DNA of 64,000 nucleotides from the NCBI GenBank assembly GCA_021234155.1, contig JAJEKV010000038.1:11864290-11928289 (forward strand). Reading direction: 5' to 3'. Below the pieces are notes generated by a model. That model was not told the origin of the DNA, ran no database searches, and worked only from the letters and a program-made list of their open reading frames with translations. Positions within the stretch are counted from its first letter, which is position 1; every line of letters starts with the position of its first letter. The stretch is from Isoetes taiwanensis. Lineage: Eukaryota > Streptophyta > Lycopodiopsida > Isoetales > Isoetaceae. The translations under genes were made by a program, and so were the position numbers. This document shows positions 26,805 through 38,900 of this stretch, piece by piece.

Positions 26805-29050
26805 TTGGCTAACATTTGGTTTTGCGGCGTGTGCAAGAGCTAATCAAAACCTTGAGGTGAGGGTATCTACCGAAGACTCTTAGAAGACATTTGCTTGATG
26901 AACCAAGGAGAACATTACAGGTTGACATCCCATACAGAATACTTCCAGCTGAAAGTTGAGATTCAAACTACAAAGAAGATTTGAGCCCTAGTGGGGTACT
27001 GTTAGAGTTTGGAAGACCCCTCAAGGTTTCATTGGTATGGCTAGATCAAGTCGACGGCGCGGGGTGGAAACTTTCCAAGGCTTCTTTTCATGAACCTACC
27101 ATGTGGGTGTTTCAGGCTTTGTATCGCCATACTCCATTACCGAACACAAAGATCAAGGGGTTTGGCGAAGTTTCTTTCTTCTAGTCAAAGCCGCATCACA
27201 TACCTATTATTCAATCCACACTTTCTTGAGAAAATGCAAAAACTCCACCAGGTGGCTATTCCTAAGGTCTAAGACCGACATTTTGAGTACCCAAATATTA
27301 TGCCGAATGTCCACATCCATCTTCAAAGCAAAATGTCATCCACATCATCACTCAAGTACGTCTCTACATCCACCACACATATCACCTCATCTTTACATCA
27401 AAAAGTTTTGACTAAAAAAAGTTATTTTACCATGCATCACCTCTAAATTTGTGCCCATGTCTCCTCACTTACATGCACATCACTCCCACGGCTTATTGCC
27501 ACCTCGCAGAATTGGCCTTGTTTTGGGGCTGAGGTAAGATGCTTGTTTTGGTAAAGATTCTCCCATCCATTAGAGCATCAAAAGATTCCATTAATGGAAA
27601 AATTTTTGAAAGACCTTATGACCCTCATATTCCATTCTTGGGAATGCGTGCCAAATTTGAAAAACAAAAAAAGTACTATTTACTCCCTTGGCCTGATAAA
27701 CAAATTTCCCAATCACCTTTTGCCACATAAGCACCTGAACGTGAGGGTGGCAGCCATCTAATAGCATATAAATAAATTATAAAGGTGCTGTACCTTATAT
27801 CAGGATCTTTCTTTTGTAAAAAATGCACCTTGGGATATTTCTTGCCTTAGATTCTTGAAGGAACCCTAAGAGCTTTGATCGCCTTAAAACCAATTGTTCA
27901 GCTAATCCGTAAGTCTCACGGGTCGAAATGCACGGATCCAAGTCGAAGCGGACAGCGGTTAAAAACGAAACTGAAACACGGATTTTACCAAGAATCAACC
28001 AAAAGAGGGATTAGAAAGGGGGCGCGGCTATCGAGAGAGAGGCGGCTTGGGCATGAAGGCGGTCGATTTAGCTCTGAAAGATGGATTGAGGTCTCTTGCG
28101 CGGCAAAAACTGCATATTTGAAGTTTTGACGCAGCATGCTCTTAGGCAGAAATCCAGTGCCAGTGGCTGCTGTAACACTTGTTGAGATTACGTGCCAGCC
28201 ACCCCTTAGCGTTGTTATGAAGTTCGGAAAGTTAGATGCTATTAGGTTTGACATTTAAATTTTCTGATTTTTGAGCAAAATCCACTGATATGTCTGTAAT
28301 TTCTTGTCCCAAGTCACTGCAAGTTTAGCTGCTTATGCATAGCCTGCGAAGTATGTATCTCAAAAATCTGAGCTTAATTTCCATGACTCTCTTATTTATT
28401 CATCTTTTTCATTCAGGCAGGTTTTGTGATTTTAGCACTCATAAATCCACTTAGTTATGGCTTTCACCCTGATTTGGTATTTCTACCATTTGTAAAATTT
28501 AAGAGCGGTGTTGAAATTCCTCTTCAAGGTTTTGCGCACTTTCAAAAAAATCCACTTAGATTTCAAGCCTCATCTACAAATTAGAAGCACGCCATGTGCA
28601 TGCCTTCCTATCCATCTTACCCAGTCGGGGTTTTGATTTAAGGACTTCCATTATAAAATTTTAGGATCCCACCTAAGAAGTTGGCTCATTTCCCAAAGTT
28701 TCAAAATTTCTAATGCATTGTTGAGGCCAATACTTGTTTCAAGTCTGCTTGTTCAAAAAGAAAAGAAATCCATAATATTAAGCAAAGAGAGGCATCCAAA
28801 TCCACGAAATTCGTACCCGAGCATCTCACTACTTTGCTCTCTCACCATTTCAGGGTTTTGGAATGAAAAGTTTCAACACTTACGGATTCAGGAATATTGT
28901 GTACGAGCGGCACCCCAGCCTTCGAATTCGAGGGGACGGATTGAACTTTTTTACGCAATTTGCTCCCATTCCACAGTATCATTTGCTTTGAGGATTGGTC
29001 ACCCCTAAGTGATCTGGAGGGTTCCTAAACCAGGGTTGAAGGTTTTGCAC
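26805..29050. repeat. Long diverged repeat, copy B (possible LTR)
   Basis: Second copy of the repeat at 21825-24080, in direct orientation. Anchors in order are GGAGAACATT (26907), ATGCTTGTTTTGGTAA (27539), TTTGAAAAACAAAAAAA (27656), ATTTTCTGATTTTTGAG (about 28259), CATGACTCTCTT (28382), GGTTCCTAAACC (29020) and GGTTGAAGGTTTTG (29034). Homology seems to stop near 29050, where an unrelated repeat begins. The copy contains no recognised gene. Confidence 0.75.
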
Positions 29051-29059
29051 GCTGGCAGG

Positions 29060-29390
29060 GCCCATTCCCTTCAATGTAGGGCCTTCTTCACCATTTAAAT
29101 TGATAGAAGACTATAAAAGTCTCCACGTTACTACTTCATTTGAAGCGTGCATACCCAAAAAGGAAAAAGCACTTCTTTGGAGTATCAATGCACTTGCCCA
29201 CACTTTAGTATGAAGACAAACTTTTATTACTTGCTTAAGTTAAAGTGAGCGTTAGTTTAACTTCATACTCCTGTAGGGACTTGGGTACGACACTTACTAT
29301 GGATAAGGCATCTTGTTAAAACTTTCAGAAGTACGTTTTGGGCGTTATTTCCATTCCAGAAAAATGAAGTCTTTGGGTACTCACAGAATG
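29060..29390 (+). repeat. Dispersed repeat, about 330 bp, forward copy
   Basis: The reverse complement of 42015-42333 aligns along this whole stretch. Shared words in order are TTTAAATTGAT, AGAAGACTATAAAA, ATACCCAAAA, TTTGGAGTATCAATG, GTATGAAGAC, AGTGAGCGTTA, TTAACTTCATA, TATGGATAAGGCATC, TTCCATTC and GGGTAC. The two copies differ by substitutions and short indels. No coding content is visible in either. A short palindrome AGACT-ATAA-AAGTCT lies near the left end (about 29108-29122). Confidence 0.8.
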
Positions 29391-30950
29391 GGTTTGAGAT
29401 TATAGTAGTAAAAAAGTGTTGCGAGGGGTGAGATTCCATTAAATTGGGCATCTTTTATTGGCGTGGCACTAAAGTCTCCATGTATTAAGAATGGATAGAT
29501 AGATAGATAGAAATTTTAGCGCGTCCACGAGAACTGATGATTTACAATAGGACTGAAATACAAAAAGATGGGAAATATGGCCCATTCGCTGTTAACAAAA
29601 GAAATCAAGAATATCAACATAACTGAAACACAGCAAGAAATGGCCGTGGTAAGAACGTACGCCAAGCTAAGAGTGTACTTTGAAGCCTTTGGGTTACTGG
29701 GGACCCCTTTGGTCTGGGATTGGTATTTTGTACCTCCACGGTACCTTTACCCACTTTTCGCTGCTGACCCTAGCCTCTCGCACTTTAGATTTCATCACCC
29801 TTCGTCGTCACAGTGCATTTGGGCCCGGAGAGAGATCCTCTGAATGTCCGAGAAGTGGGTATCTTTAAATGAGGCTCATCTTTGAAGGACATACAATAGC
29901 CTTTACATCGTAGCAGGCTATTAGTAGGCTGTCTACGATGATAGCAGGGGTGGTGCACGGCCTGCGAGGCTAGCTTCGTCACTTATGAGAGATTCAGCTC
30001 ATGCATATATTACTTTTGAAAAGCGGACAAAGGCAGGGATATGCTTACCCTGTCCTCCCCGTGGCCGATAAGAATGAGAATGAGAATGAGAATGGAATGA
30101 TTTTTATACGTCCATGGGGCTATCGGCCTATAGGACCCATAAGAGGCCTTGGTATGGGTTCACAAAAACCCCACTTAGAAGGGTTTAATGGGAAAAGCGA
30201 GTGGCCGATAATAAGAATGCTCTCAAAACGTACAGAGTATATATCAATATATATATATCAGAGTGTGTGCGAGGACATAAAATTTGATCTCGCGTAATCC
30301 ATATCCTGAAGGTAGTCCCACATTTTGTGCTTGTGCTCAATGTCACATGTAGCGGTTGGCGGGCGATAAGCTCGGTATGGCGTCAAATTTGATCATATCT
30401 TTGGGCAGCTTTTGAAGGTGTAGGGATTTAAATATAATGGCTCGAGATAGGTGGTATATTTTGCTCGGGAGATGGGTGGTTTATATTTTTATTTTCACAC
30501 GAAATTTGCTCCTTGGCTCGGCCAAGTATACGCTACTTTCAAAAGCAGTGCAGTTGGACCCGGAGTTAGCATCCAGCATTCTCTTGCTGCTGATGGCCAA
30601 GTGATTCTAGACGATTGATGTGAAGCAAACGTGAGATCTTACATTCTAACTCTAATTCAAAATGGGAGAATAATATTTACCTTGCATGCAATTGAGTAGG
30701 CGGAAGAGAAGCTCCATGATGGCGCTCTTGAGTGTTCCTTGACCTTAGGAGACGGCGGAAGACAGCCTATTTGGAGATGGAGTTTTTGTTGGATGATCAG
30801 GCACATGCGTGTCCTAGAAGGGCTATATTTATACCCAGAATTTTATGTAAGCGGCAGCATTATGTGGTGGCCGCCCATTTATTCCTTATATTTCATATCC
30901 ATAAGTGCTTATAAAATGGATATAATTTAAGATTCTATATATTTGGGATT
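29391..30950. other. No supported gene; microsatellites and one hairpin
   Basis: A GATA microsatellite lies at 29494-29510 and an AATGAG microsatellite (four units) at about 30071-30094. A hairpin with perfect arms CATCGTAG (29906-29913) and CTACGATG (29933-29940) encloses a 19-base loop. Open frames are short and unrecognised. Confidence 0.5.
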
Positions 30951-31870
30951 GTCTCTTCTAAACAGTACTTTGAGTGGCATAATAAATTACAAGTGCACCG
31001 CATGCGTTACTTTGATAGCTACTTAATAAATTGCAGCGTATTAATGAAGCGCCAATATTCTAGGTACATCGCAGGTGGCACGATAACTGCCAATAAATGC
31101 AAAAGCGTATTCAATGGCGCCCAATAAATCTGAAAGGGTATTTAATAAGCGCAGCAAATCTGATGCACACATGTCGTGCTTTGATAACTTCACTTGATAA
31201 ATGCAAAGCGTATTAATGCGTGAAATGCGGCGTATTAATGGAGTACTTAATACGAAAGGTATTATTGGCGATAGTACGAGTCACACCGTGCCGTTACTTG
31301 CTTTTGATAACTCATATGATATACAAAGCGTGTGTGGCGCATGATAAATCACGAAAGCGTGTTAATGGTGCATAATAAATCACGAGGTATTAATAGAGCA
31401 CAATAAATCACAGAGATCGTAGCGTGTAACCGATCAGCGATGAGTGCGTCGGCGATTAGCGTATTAATGGCCCTGAAAAATGCAAAGATTAATACAAGCG
31501 CCAATAAATGCAAAGTCACACAAATCTCATACGCCATCCCGATGAATCGCATTAATGCGTCCACATGGTAATGCTCGTATCTTATAAAACGTAAATGCTC
31601 GTAAATGCGCCAATAAATGCTTTATAATCGTGGTGCACGTATTAGGGTTATTAATGGAACGCGATAGTAGCTTCCCTGATGATGGTTGCACACCCACTTT
31701 GTGCGTGTGCGTACTTAATCCGTCAAATCCTGTAGAAACGTAAACCCGGGGGTTCACCTTGATAAATCACTTTGCTCCTCAATGATGCCGAATACGAAAT
31801 GAATGCAAAGAAGGTTATTAAGGTGAGCGGCAAATGCTGCAATAAATCTTTTTATAAATGTCAAGTACAT
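30950..31870. repeat. Degenerate AT-rich satellite with a longer repeat order
   Basis: The words AATAAATGCAAAG, GCGTATTAATG and ATAAATCACGA recur many times in one orientation. Locally the unit is about 28-31 bp, for example the ATAAATCA words starting at 31344, 31375 and 31403. A longer segment, CACAC/CACCG then a TTTGATAACT/TTTGATAGCT word then a GCGTATTAATG-like end, occurs three times (about 30993, 31162 and 31281), suggesting a longer period of roughly 120-170 bp. Units are too diverged and spacers too similar for a CRISPR array. It is most likely a decayed tandem satellite or minisatellite. Confidence 0.65.
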
Positions 31871-32403
31871 GAGTACCTAAGTACCATGTTTTTTACAAAA
31901 TTTTGAAGGCAATGAGAGGAGAGCTAAAGTGGACCTTTCTGACGATTCATACGGAGGAAAAGGCAGAAAGACATGGATTATTGGCTGACAGTTACAAAAT
32001 AGTTAAAATAATGACACCTTGGCACATGCACATAAAGACCGGGTAAAGTGGAATATGTCAAGCCAGAGTTGAATCTCACCGTAGTTAAGTTCGATTTTCA
32101 ACAAGGTAGACTACTTTGGGGACCTGCTTCAGCAATTCAGCGGCCCTTGTGACATCAAATTGTAACTGGCAGGGAGCTGAATAAGGAAAAGACTAGCTCA
32201 CCTTTCTTTCCTTTTGAAGTTCGCGAATTCGGCCTGGTTGGGCCCAACCAAGCCAAATGGGCATCTGACACTAGTGCTCTCACTCCAACTCGGCACCATC
32301 TACATCTGGAGTCTGTTCCAGCCTCCTCCGACCTGCTCCAGCGCTGCCCTAAATCGTAGACTTGAAGCGGGGGCATTTATATTTCAGGGTTCCGGTACTT
32401 ATT
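31871..32403. other. No gene seen
   Basis: Mixed AT-rich sequence followed at 32.2-32.36 kb by a short C-rich stretch. Opposing open frames of 63-73 codons overlap here and show no domain. Confidence 0.5.
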
Positions 32404-32640
32404 AGATTCTTTCAAATATGCAGTAGCATTGGTGCAATTTTGCGAAATATCAGAATCAGAAATAGATTTTTAAAGTTATGTGCAGTTCTTTCAATATATT
32501 TACAGTAGCATTAATTAAGCAATTTTGCATATCTAAGGACTCAGAAATTAGATTCTTTAAAATTCTTAATAGTAATAGTTGCAAATATTAGAATCAGAGG
32601 TAGATTCTTTTAATCTTTTACAAAAGCTATATTTCCTATC
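32404..32640. repeat. Tandem repeat, AGATTCTTT units
   Basis: Four units begin AGATTCTTT or AGATTTTTA at 32404, 32464, 32550 and 32602. Units 1 and 2 share an internal CAGTAGCATT and CAATTTTGC. Units 1 to 3 end in a GAATCAGAAAT or similar word (GACTCAGAAAT, GAATCAGAGGT). Unit lengths are 60, 86 and 52 bp, with a partial fourth, so indels have accumulated. Confidence 0.7.
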
Positions 32641-35600
32641 ACTGTAGCTTGCACGTCAAGCAGTTGAGCTCTGAGAATGACTTGGCATATCTTTTAAATA
32701 AATGGTTGTAATGGCCTTATTCTGTATCGTAATGAGAAGCATATATTTTAGTGTTACGTGTATTGGTTTTGGTCATTGAGGACTAGGGAAAATAAGCCTT
32801 TGTCATGGGTGGAATTAGGTCATAGGACCACAAAGGCATGCATGTATCCTCAGGCCTTGGGGCTATGATAAAGGTATGCGCTGGGTGATATTTCATGGCC
32901 CATTTTGTATATTCTAACACTCGTTTTGTTGGGGAACAGGCTTTAAGTAGTTTGCTTTGCTGATTGGCTGCCACAGAGCGATGCAAAGATTCGAACGGGG
33001 TGAAATCCGGCTTCCTTTGTTATTTTTGTTGCGAATTTCTTTTTGTTCATCGCTCCATGGTGGTGGTCATATCCTTTGCTTGAAGAGGGGGAGCCAGGGG
33101 CTTTTCAGCGGTAGGTCCGGAATTGATAGCAACTGGCAAGCTGGCAGCTGGGATTTCCATTCTCCTCGTTCGTGCTATGTAGGGTGTTTCCTCGCCTTAT
33201 AGCATCTATTGTTCCGTGCATGACCTGGAAAAGGCAGCTGAGCCAAGTATACCCGTCGCGTAAATGTTTGACTGGCAGGGGTCCCAGGACCATCGCCGTA
33301 GGAATAACGGTTTTTACTTTTTTAATAGCATTGCATGTAATGCTATAAAGATTATCCATCTGCGCGTTATTTCTACAGTATAGGAATATCAGTCAAATAA
33401 GTGGTGCTTGTCTCAATTGTGCATCCCTGTACATTACCATGAATTCAATTTTCTCTACGCCTCATTTCTACAATGGCTTGCCTTTTCTGCGGGGAGTAAT
33501 AAATTAAAATCAAAGTCAGTCCTTAACTAAACGAAAGGCATTTTGTATATGGCATCTATCATTTTACTTTGGGGCCCGTCCCAGACCATCTCTTGCTGGA
33601 AGATCTTATTTTTATACAGAAAAGATTAAAGGCTTCCAGGTTTTGGGAACTTAACACCATATTTCATTGCTGGAAGAGTAAGCACATTGTTGCTTCCACT
33701 CGACTCTCCATATGATTTATATTGATCTATTTTAAAGTGTAGAAACCAGTATAATTTGTTATGAAATGTTTGCATGCAACAATAGCTGAGCAGGCCAGGT
33801 ACACTTGGGTGGCAACTGGGGTAGCATGAGACCTTTTTTTTTGTGGCCATATGGTTTTGATGATTTAAAGGGTACCAGGTTGGACATGATGAGGATAGCA
33901 TTCAAAATTTGTAGATCACTTGTGCTCGGTTAACATTTTGGAAAAATTAGAGAGGCTTCATAATGCATGGCGCAGCGGGTTAGAATCAACTTATTTATTA
34001 TTGCACATAGTTGCAACGGTCATCTGGGGTGTGCATGTGTTAGGGCAAAACTGTTCTCACCAGCGGATACGTACGAGCTTTGCTTCCAGCCGGTCTCTAA
34101 ATTGTCTGCAAAGACGAAATCAAGCCGGTCCAAAAACTTTTATTACGTAGAGACTTGGAGCTTTCAGTTGCTAGTTATTTACGGCGTGCTCTAACGGCAG
34201 GGCATTCGGAAACCACCCAGTTATTGTTTGGCTTGGGCAGCAAGTTATATACAATATATATTTAATTTCAATTGCTTCATCATTTGCATTAAAAGAAATA
34301 TATTTGTTGAAACATGTTTGTGAAACAGATGGCTTGATGGACCAAAAATGACTTGGAAGGGGAAGAATTCCCAAAATCCTAAGCGAGTAAGATAGGGATG
34401 AGGCGCTTCTGTGCATGTTCTTCTAAGGGATAAAGGATTCGTCAACTGCCGGCGCTGAGATTTAGTTCCTTCATATCTGTATCTTTACAGCACTCCCTTG
34501 CACCCTGATTTAATCTTCCTGTTTGGCATTTGGCTGAAACTTTAAAAGGGTCAGAGGCCCTAATTGACATATAAAGAAACTGGCGTTGATTGAGTGGAAC
34601 TTTGTTCACAAATCTAGGCAACAGGTTTTGCTCATGATGCCGTCTTTTAAAGGCTTTGTGCGCCATGAGTATTTGCGTATATATTTTTCCTTTAGAGTGC
34701 TTCGAACATACGTTTTTACGTTTGTCCTTTTTGGCTTTCAACTGAAGACCATCTGAAAATGCGTGCAGCTTATCGTATTGAGCAAATGCCGAAGCTTGGA
34801 TCGCAAATCCGCAATAAAATCCGTAGTTACTTATGGCCCGGAGTCTAATTCCATTGCGGCAATGTGGGATCCAAAATTCATTGGTAGCTGGCCTTCATAT
34901 TGAAACGTATGAGAGACCCAAAGCTTCTGGTTAAATTGCTGCTTCGAAATACAAATGTTTGGCTCTTTAGCGCAGAACCCTTGTTTACGCTCATTTGAAC
35001 ATTTCTGATGTTACAGACGCGATGGTTGCATGATTCAAATGCTATCAAAGCGAGAAGCCTTCTATAATTCATGCTTACATTACTTATACTTGTCGTTTCG
35101 TCAACCAATGAAGACGCGCGTAAAATCGCGCTGACTGTAACGATAAAATGCGCATTATACACACATTGGCGAGAACTAACAAGTCCACACGGGATTACAG
35201 GTAGGATTTTCTTTCCACCAGGCTTGGTAACGTTGAGTCGGGTGATATAAAGATCTTTGGGTTGCTTACGGGTGCGTGAGGCGCACTGAATCTCTTTTTT
35301 GCATGGGACTTACATATAGATTGGATTTTTGTCATAATGGCATTAATCTAGACAGGCAATATCAGATGGAAATTCTGTAAGATAGAAGGTCGTCTTAAGC
35401 ATTCTAATTTAAGGGAATTCATATCTGCTGAATGAATGGCAGGTATGGGTGATTTACGATTCTTAGTTTTCACGGGAGAGTATCCGGCTGGTACATGGAC
35501 AGCAGAATGATGCTAGTAAATTAATGCTTCTCGCAACTGAATAATGCGATTCAGGCCTCAAAGCTGATATGGTCAGTCGCAAAGCGTGGTTTGAAGGTGC

Positions 35601-38600
35601 GGCGGTGGATAATTGGCGCGGCATAAGTTGGTAAACGCTAATTTTGCTTGGCCTGGCATGAGGTGTAAGGGACGGCTGACGTGTGCATTTGTTCCTACAT
35701 ATCACCAAGCTGCTTTGGTTGCATGCATTGGTACGGTTTCATAACAGTGGTGGGTTTGTAATTTATTTTTTTTATGAGTGGACACTGAGTTTTCAAATTT
35801 GGCAAGGCCGATTGATTTCCCTGCATTTTATACCTAGGTTATACTAGGCAAGATCAACCAATGACTGGCGTTCTCTAGTTTCACTGCAAGACTAAATCAG
35901 ATTTTTTCAACCTCTAGTTGTCTCTATTATGATCGAATATATTTCCTTTTTAGAAAAGAGAAGAGCCTTAAGGAAATTTTTGTGCTGGTGAGACCAAGTT
36001 TAATGTGTAGGCGTTAAAATTGCTAATCGTCAGGGCCCAAGCCTAATTGTTATGCTAAATCTAGTTTTGGAAGTTGATGACATGTTCGATAAGCTCCATG
36101 ATTTTTCCGTTTGGAAATATTCAGTTAGCATTGACTGACAGTCTATGCTGATTTTTGTGACGGTTATTCTGATTGTAATACTTATAGGTAGCCACCTTTT
36201 ATAGGCAATGCACGATTTCACAAAAGGAATTACGGATAGCAAAGTATTTCCTACAGAAGACATTGCTTGTGACAATAGGTGAATCTTTCTATATGACTCT
36301 TTTTGTATGGATAATTGCAATTTATAGTGCTAAGATTTTATCTTTGACATTACCAAAATGTATTTTGGTAAAAAAGATGTAAATACAGGCTTGTATACGT
36401 ATTTTGAAATTAATGTACGAGAATTTGCTAGTGTGTTTGCAAATGCTTTACAAATTTAGAACAAAATATTTGCATTCTAAAGGTAGCTTACATAGCAGTT
36501 TTAACTAGAAATTTGGAACACTCTAATTACGAAGTCCATGTTATTTAAATGAAATTATAAGTTACAATGAATGGATTTATTAGATTATATAAATTATATT
36601 GATTGCTTAGTTTACAGAGAGTTTTATGGCCAGGGCCCGGCTGGAACATTCTCTTTATTGTTTAGTGGGGTTTAAAAACCAGTGTTATGGAAGACATTTC
36701 AAGATGAAAAATTTGTTTCAATTAAGGCCGGTGAGAGGAAAATATAGTGGAAAAGGCCACCTAAATTTTAAGTTACTGCGGCTTTATAAAAGCTTGTGCA
36801 TTGTTTCCAAGAACTTTCTCTTGCCGACTCTGTATCAATTCAAAATCCAAAGTAATATGAACATTATTTTGCCACTTAGATGGAAAGAGGGCATTTCAGG
36901 GTAATTTTCCAGCATGGGATTAAATGCATCTAGGGGTAATGTTGAATGATGGCCCAATGTCCTGACTTTTAGAGACTTGAAGCATCTCCATATAGGGTAG
37001 CATTGGATTATAGCCATTTGCAGAGCATATATGATCCAAAAGGAAATGATGTTGATAAAAATGATGTTGAATGATGTTTCATGTCCCACGACTTTTTATC
37101 TTTTTGTTTCTTGGCATGTAGTTTTGTTTTGTGACCATTGGAGTTATGGGAATATTTCACTTGAGTGAGATTCATACGGCCGCCGGTGAGGTCAAAGAAA
37201 CGCCATTTCAAGTATGATATATGATTTAGAATCCTTAGTATTGAAGTTAATAGTGCAGGTCGATACACTAGGCAAGGTATACTTAATTGAGCAAATTAAA
37301 CTTCCAAGCTTAGGAGGTGGACTCTCATATTCGCGGGCAATTCTAGCAAAGTTGGGAAGTTTTAGCATTCAATTGATGAATTTTTGAGGAATTAATGGAA
37401 CATGACGTGGATTAAATAAGCACGATTGACAAGAATGCCAGAAGAGAGAATAGAGACAAAGGGAAGAAAGAAAAGGTGAAACAAAATTGAATGGGATAGA
37501 AGCGGGGTAGAATAGGAAAAAAGGCGTAGGCAGCTCTGCTTTTCTAAGGCGCATCCAAAGCGGCGTATATCCAAACGAGAGATGCTTCACCATCATGGCT
37601 CCACCAATCGTGCCATTGCTCCACAGAAACTAAGCCTAAAACGAATGAATTCATACCTGAAACATTTGCGGTACTTGAGAGATCCGCATAAAACACGGAA
37701 GAATAAAAAGAACATGCAAAAAAAGACCCTCTCCTAGACATGGCATTTCGAAGGCGAGCCACTTGAAAATTGCCGCAAGCGCTTCCCTTAGATGCCCTAA
37801 AAAGACATATACGCTCCATTTTCCATCTGAGTAAGCCAGGTTTAAAATGTACGGTTTTACGAGAAAATTACTTTTATACGGTACATTTTCCATAAAACTT
37901 TCGGTTTTCCACTGCTTCCAGAAGGTATACGCTTTTTACATGGCATATATATCGAATGTGTGTAGGAATTATGTGAGTAAAACTTTATGATCCATAATGA
38001 TGTTGTTGATTATAGCTTGCTTGGCTCATAGGAACATATGTAAGGGAGTTATTGATTACCTGGCTTGTGACTCCATAGTAGAAACCCATATATAAAGAGG
38101 GGTTATGTGGTAAAGTTTTTGTGTCTTGCGTTAGTTATAGTAAAGGGGTGCTTGGTGTACAGCCATGGGTCGCCCAAGACTAGCCCTCAAGGGACCCAGC
38201 TGCCTGGGCTGAAACACCACATAACCTTATATATGTAATTCTAATAGCCAACACCACATATGAAATCACAACCCTGCATAAAGACACACCATTACGTAAA
38301 ATAACATATTTAAACAAACCACGAGCCAATTTTAGAAATGGGAAATTACGCCGAGGAAGAAGCGGCCACGGTAAAGTTACGCCATGTTGCGTACGCATAA
38401 CAGTAGGTGGCTTCTGTTTGCCGTACCCGCTTCACCACTGTCCATCAGCTACTTTTCACTTTGTTCTATTCTCTTCATTCTTACAACCCAATATTGTTCC
38501 TCAAAATGCTTGGTGTCGTTAACTTTGATGCCTTATGAGGAAGTTCAATTTCGCTGCAGTGGTTGTAAACGTACCATATTCACAAATGTAAGAGAAATAG

Positions 38601-38900
38601 CGTAGTAATCATTCCCGCCAGCTAAGCGATAATAGCTCAGCATCAGCACGGCATTTGTCTATATGAAGACAGCTAAGCAAAAGAACATACTGGCATTAAA
38701 TGCGTTGTTTCATGGCTTCAGTTTTAATTATCGGTAAAATGAAAATAAGCGTAGGAAACTGAAACGCTGCAAATATTAAATAACTACAGGTTTAAAACAA
38801 TAAAATGACGGCACTGCTATGTCCCAATATAATTTAATTTAATAACCATTAATATAACATAATTTCACAATATATCTTCTGTTTAAGTATAGTTAAGAGC
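32641..38900. other. No supported gene
   Basis: AT-rich sequence with short open frames on both strands (longest about 106 codons) and no recognisable domain. A perfect palindrome lies at 36351-36372. An AATGATGTTG-type short repeat occupies about 37043-37079. Confidence 0.5.
36351..36372. repeat. Perfect 10-bp inverted repeat
   Basis: TTACCAAAAT (36351-36360) and ATTTTGGTAA (36363-36372) are exact reverse complements separated by two bases, in AT-rich DNA. It could mark a transposon end or a cruciform-prone site. No flanking duplication was seen. Confidence 0.6.

Noticed and set aside
30950-31870. Possible CRISPR-like array
   Set aside because: Neither a constant repeat nor unique equal-length spacers exist; units and intervening DNA are related to each other, as in a satellite.
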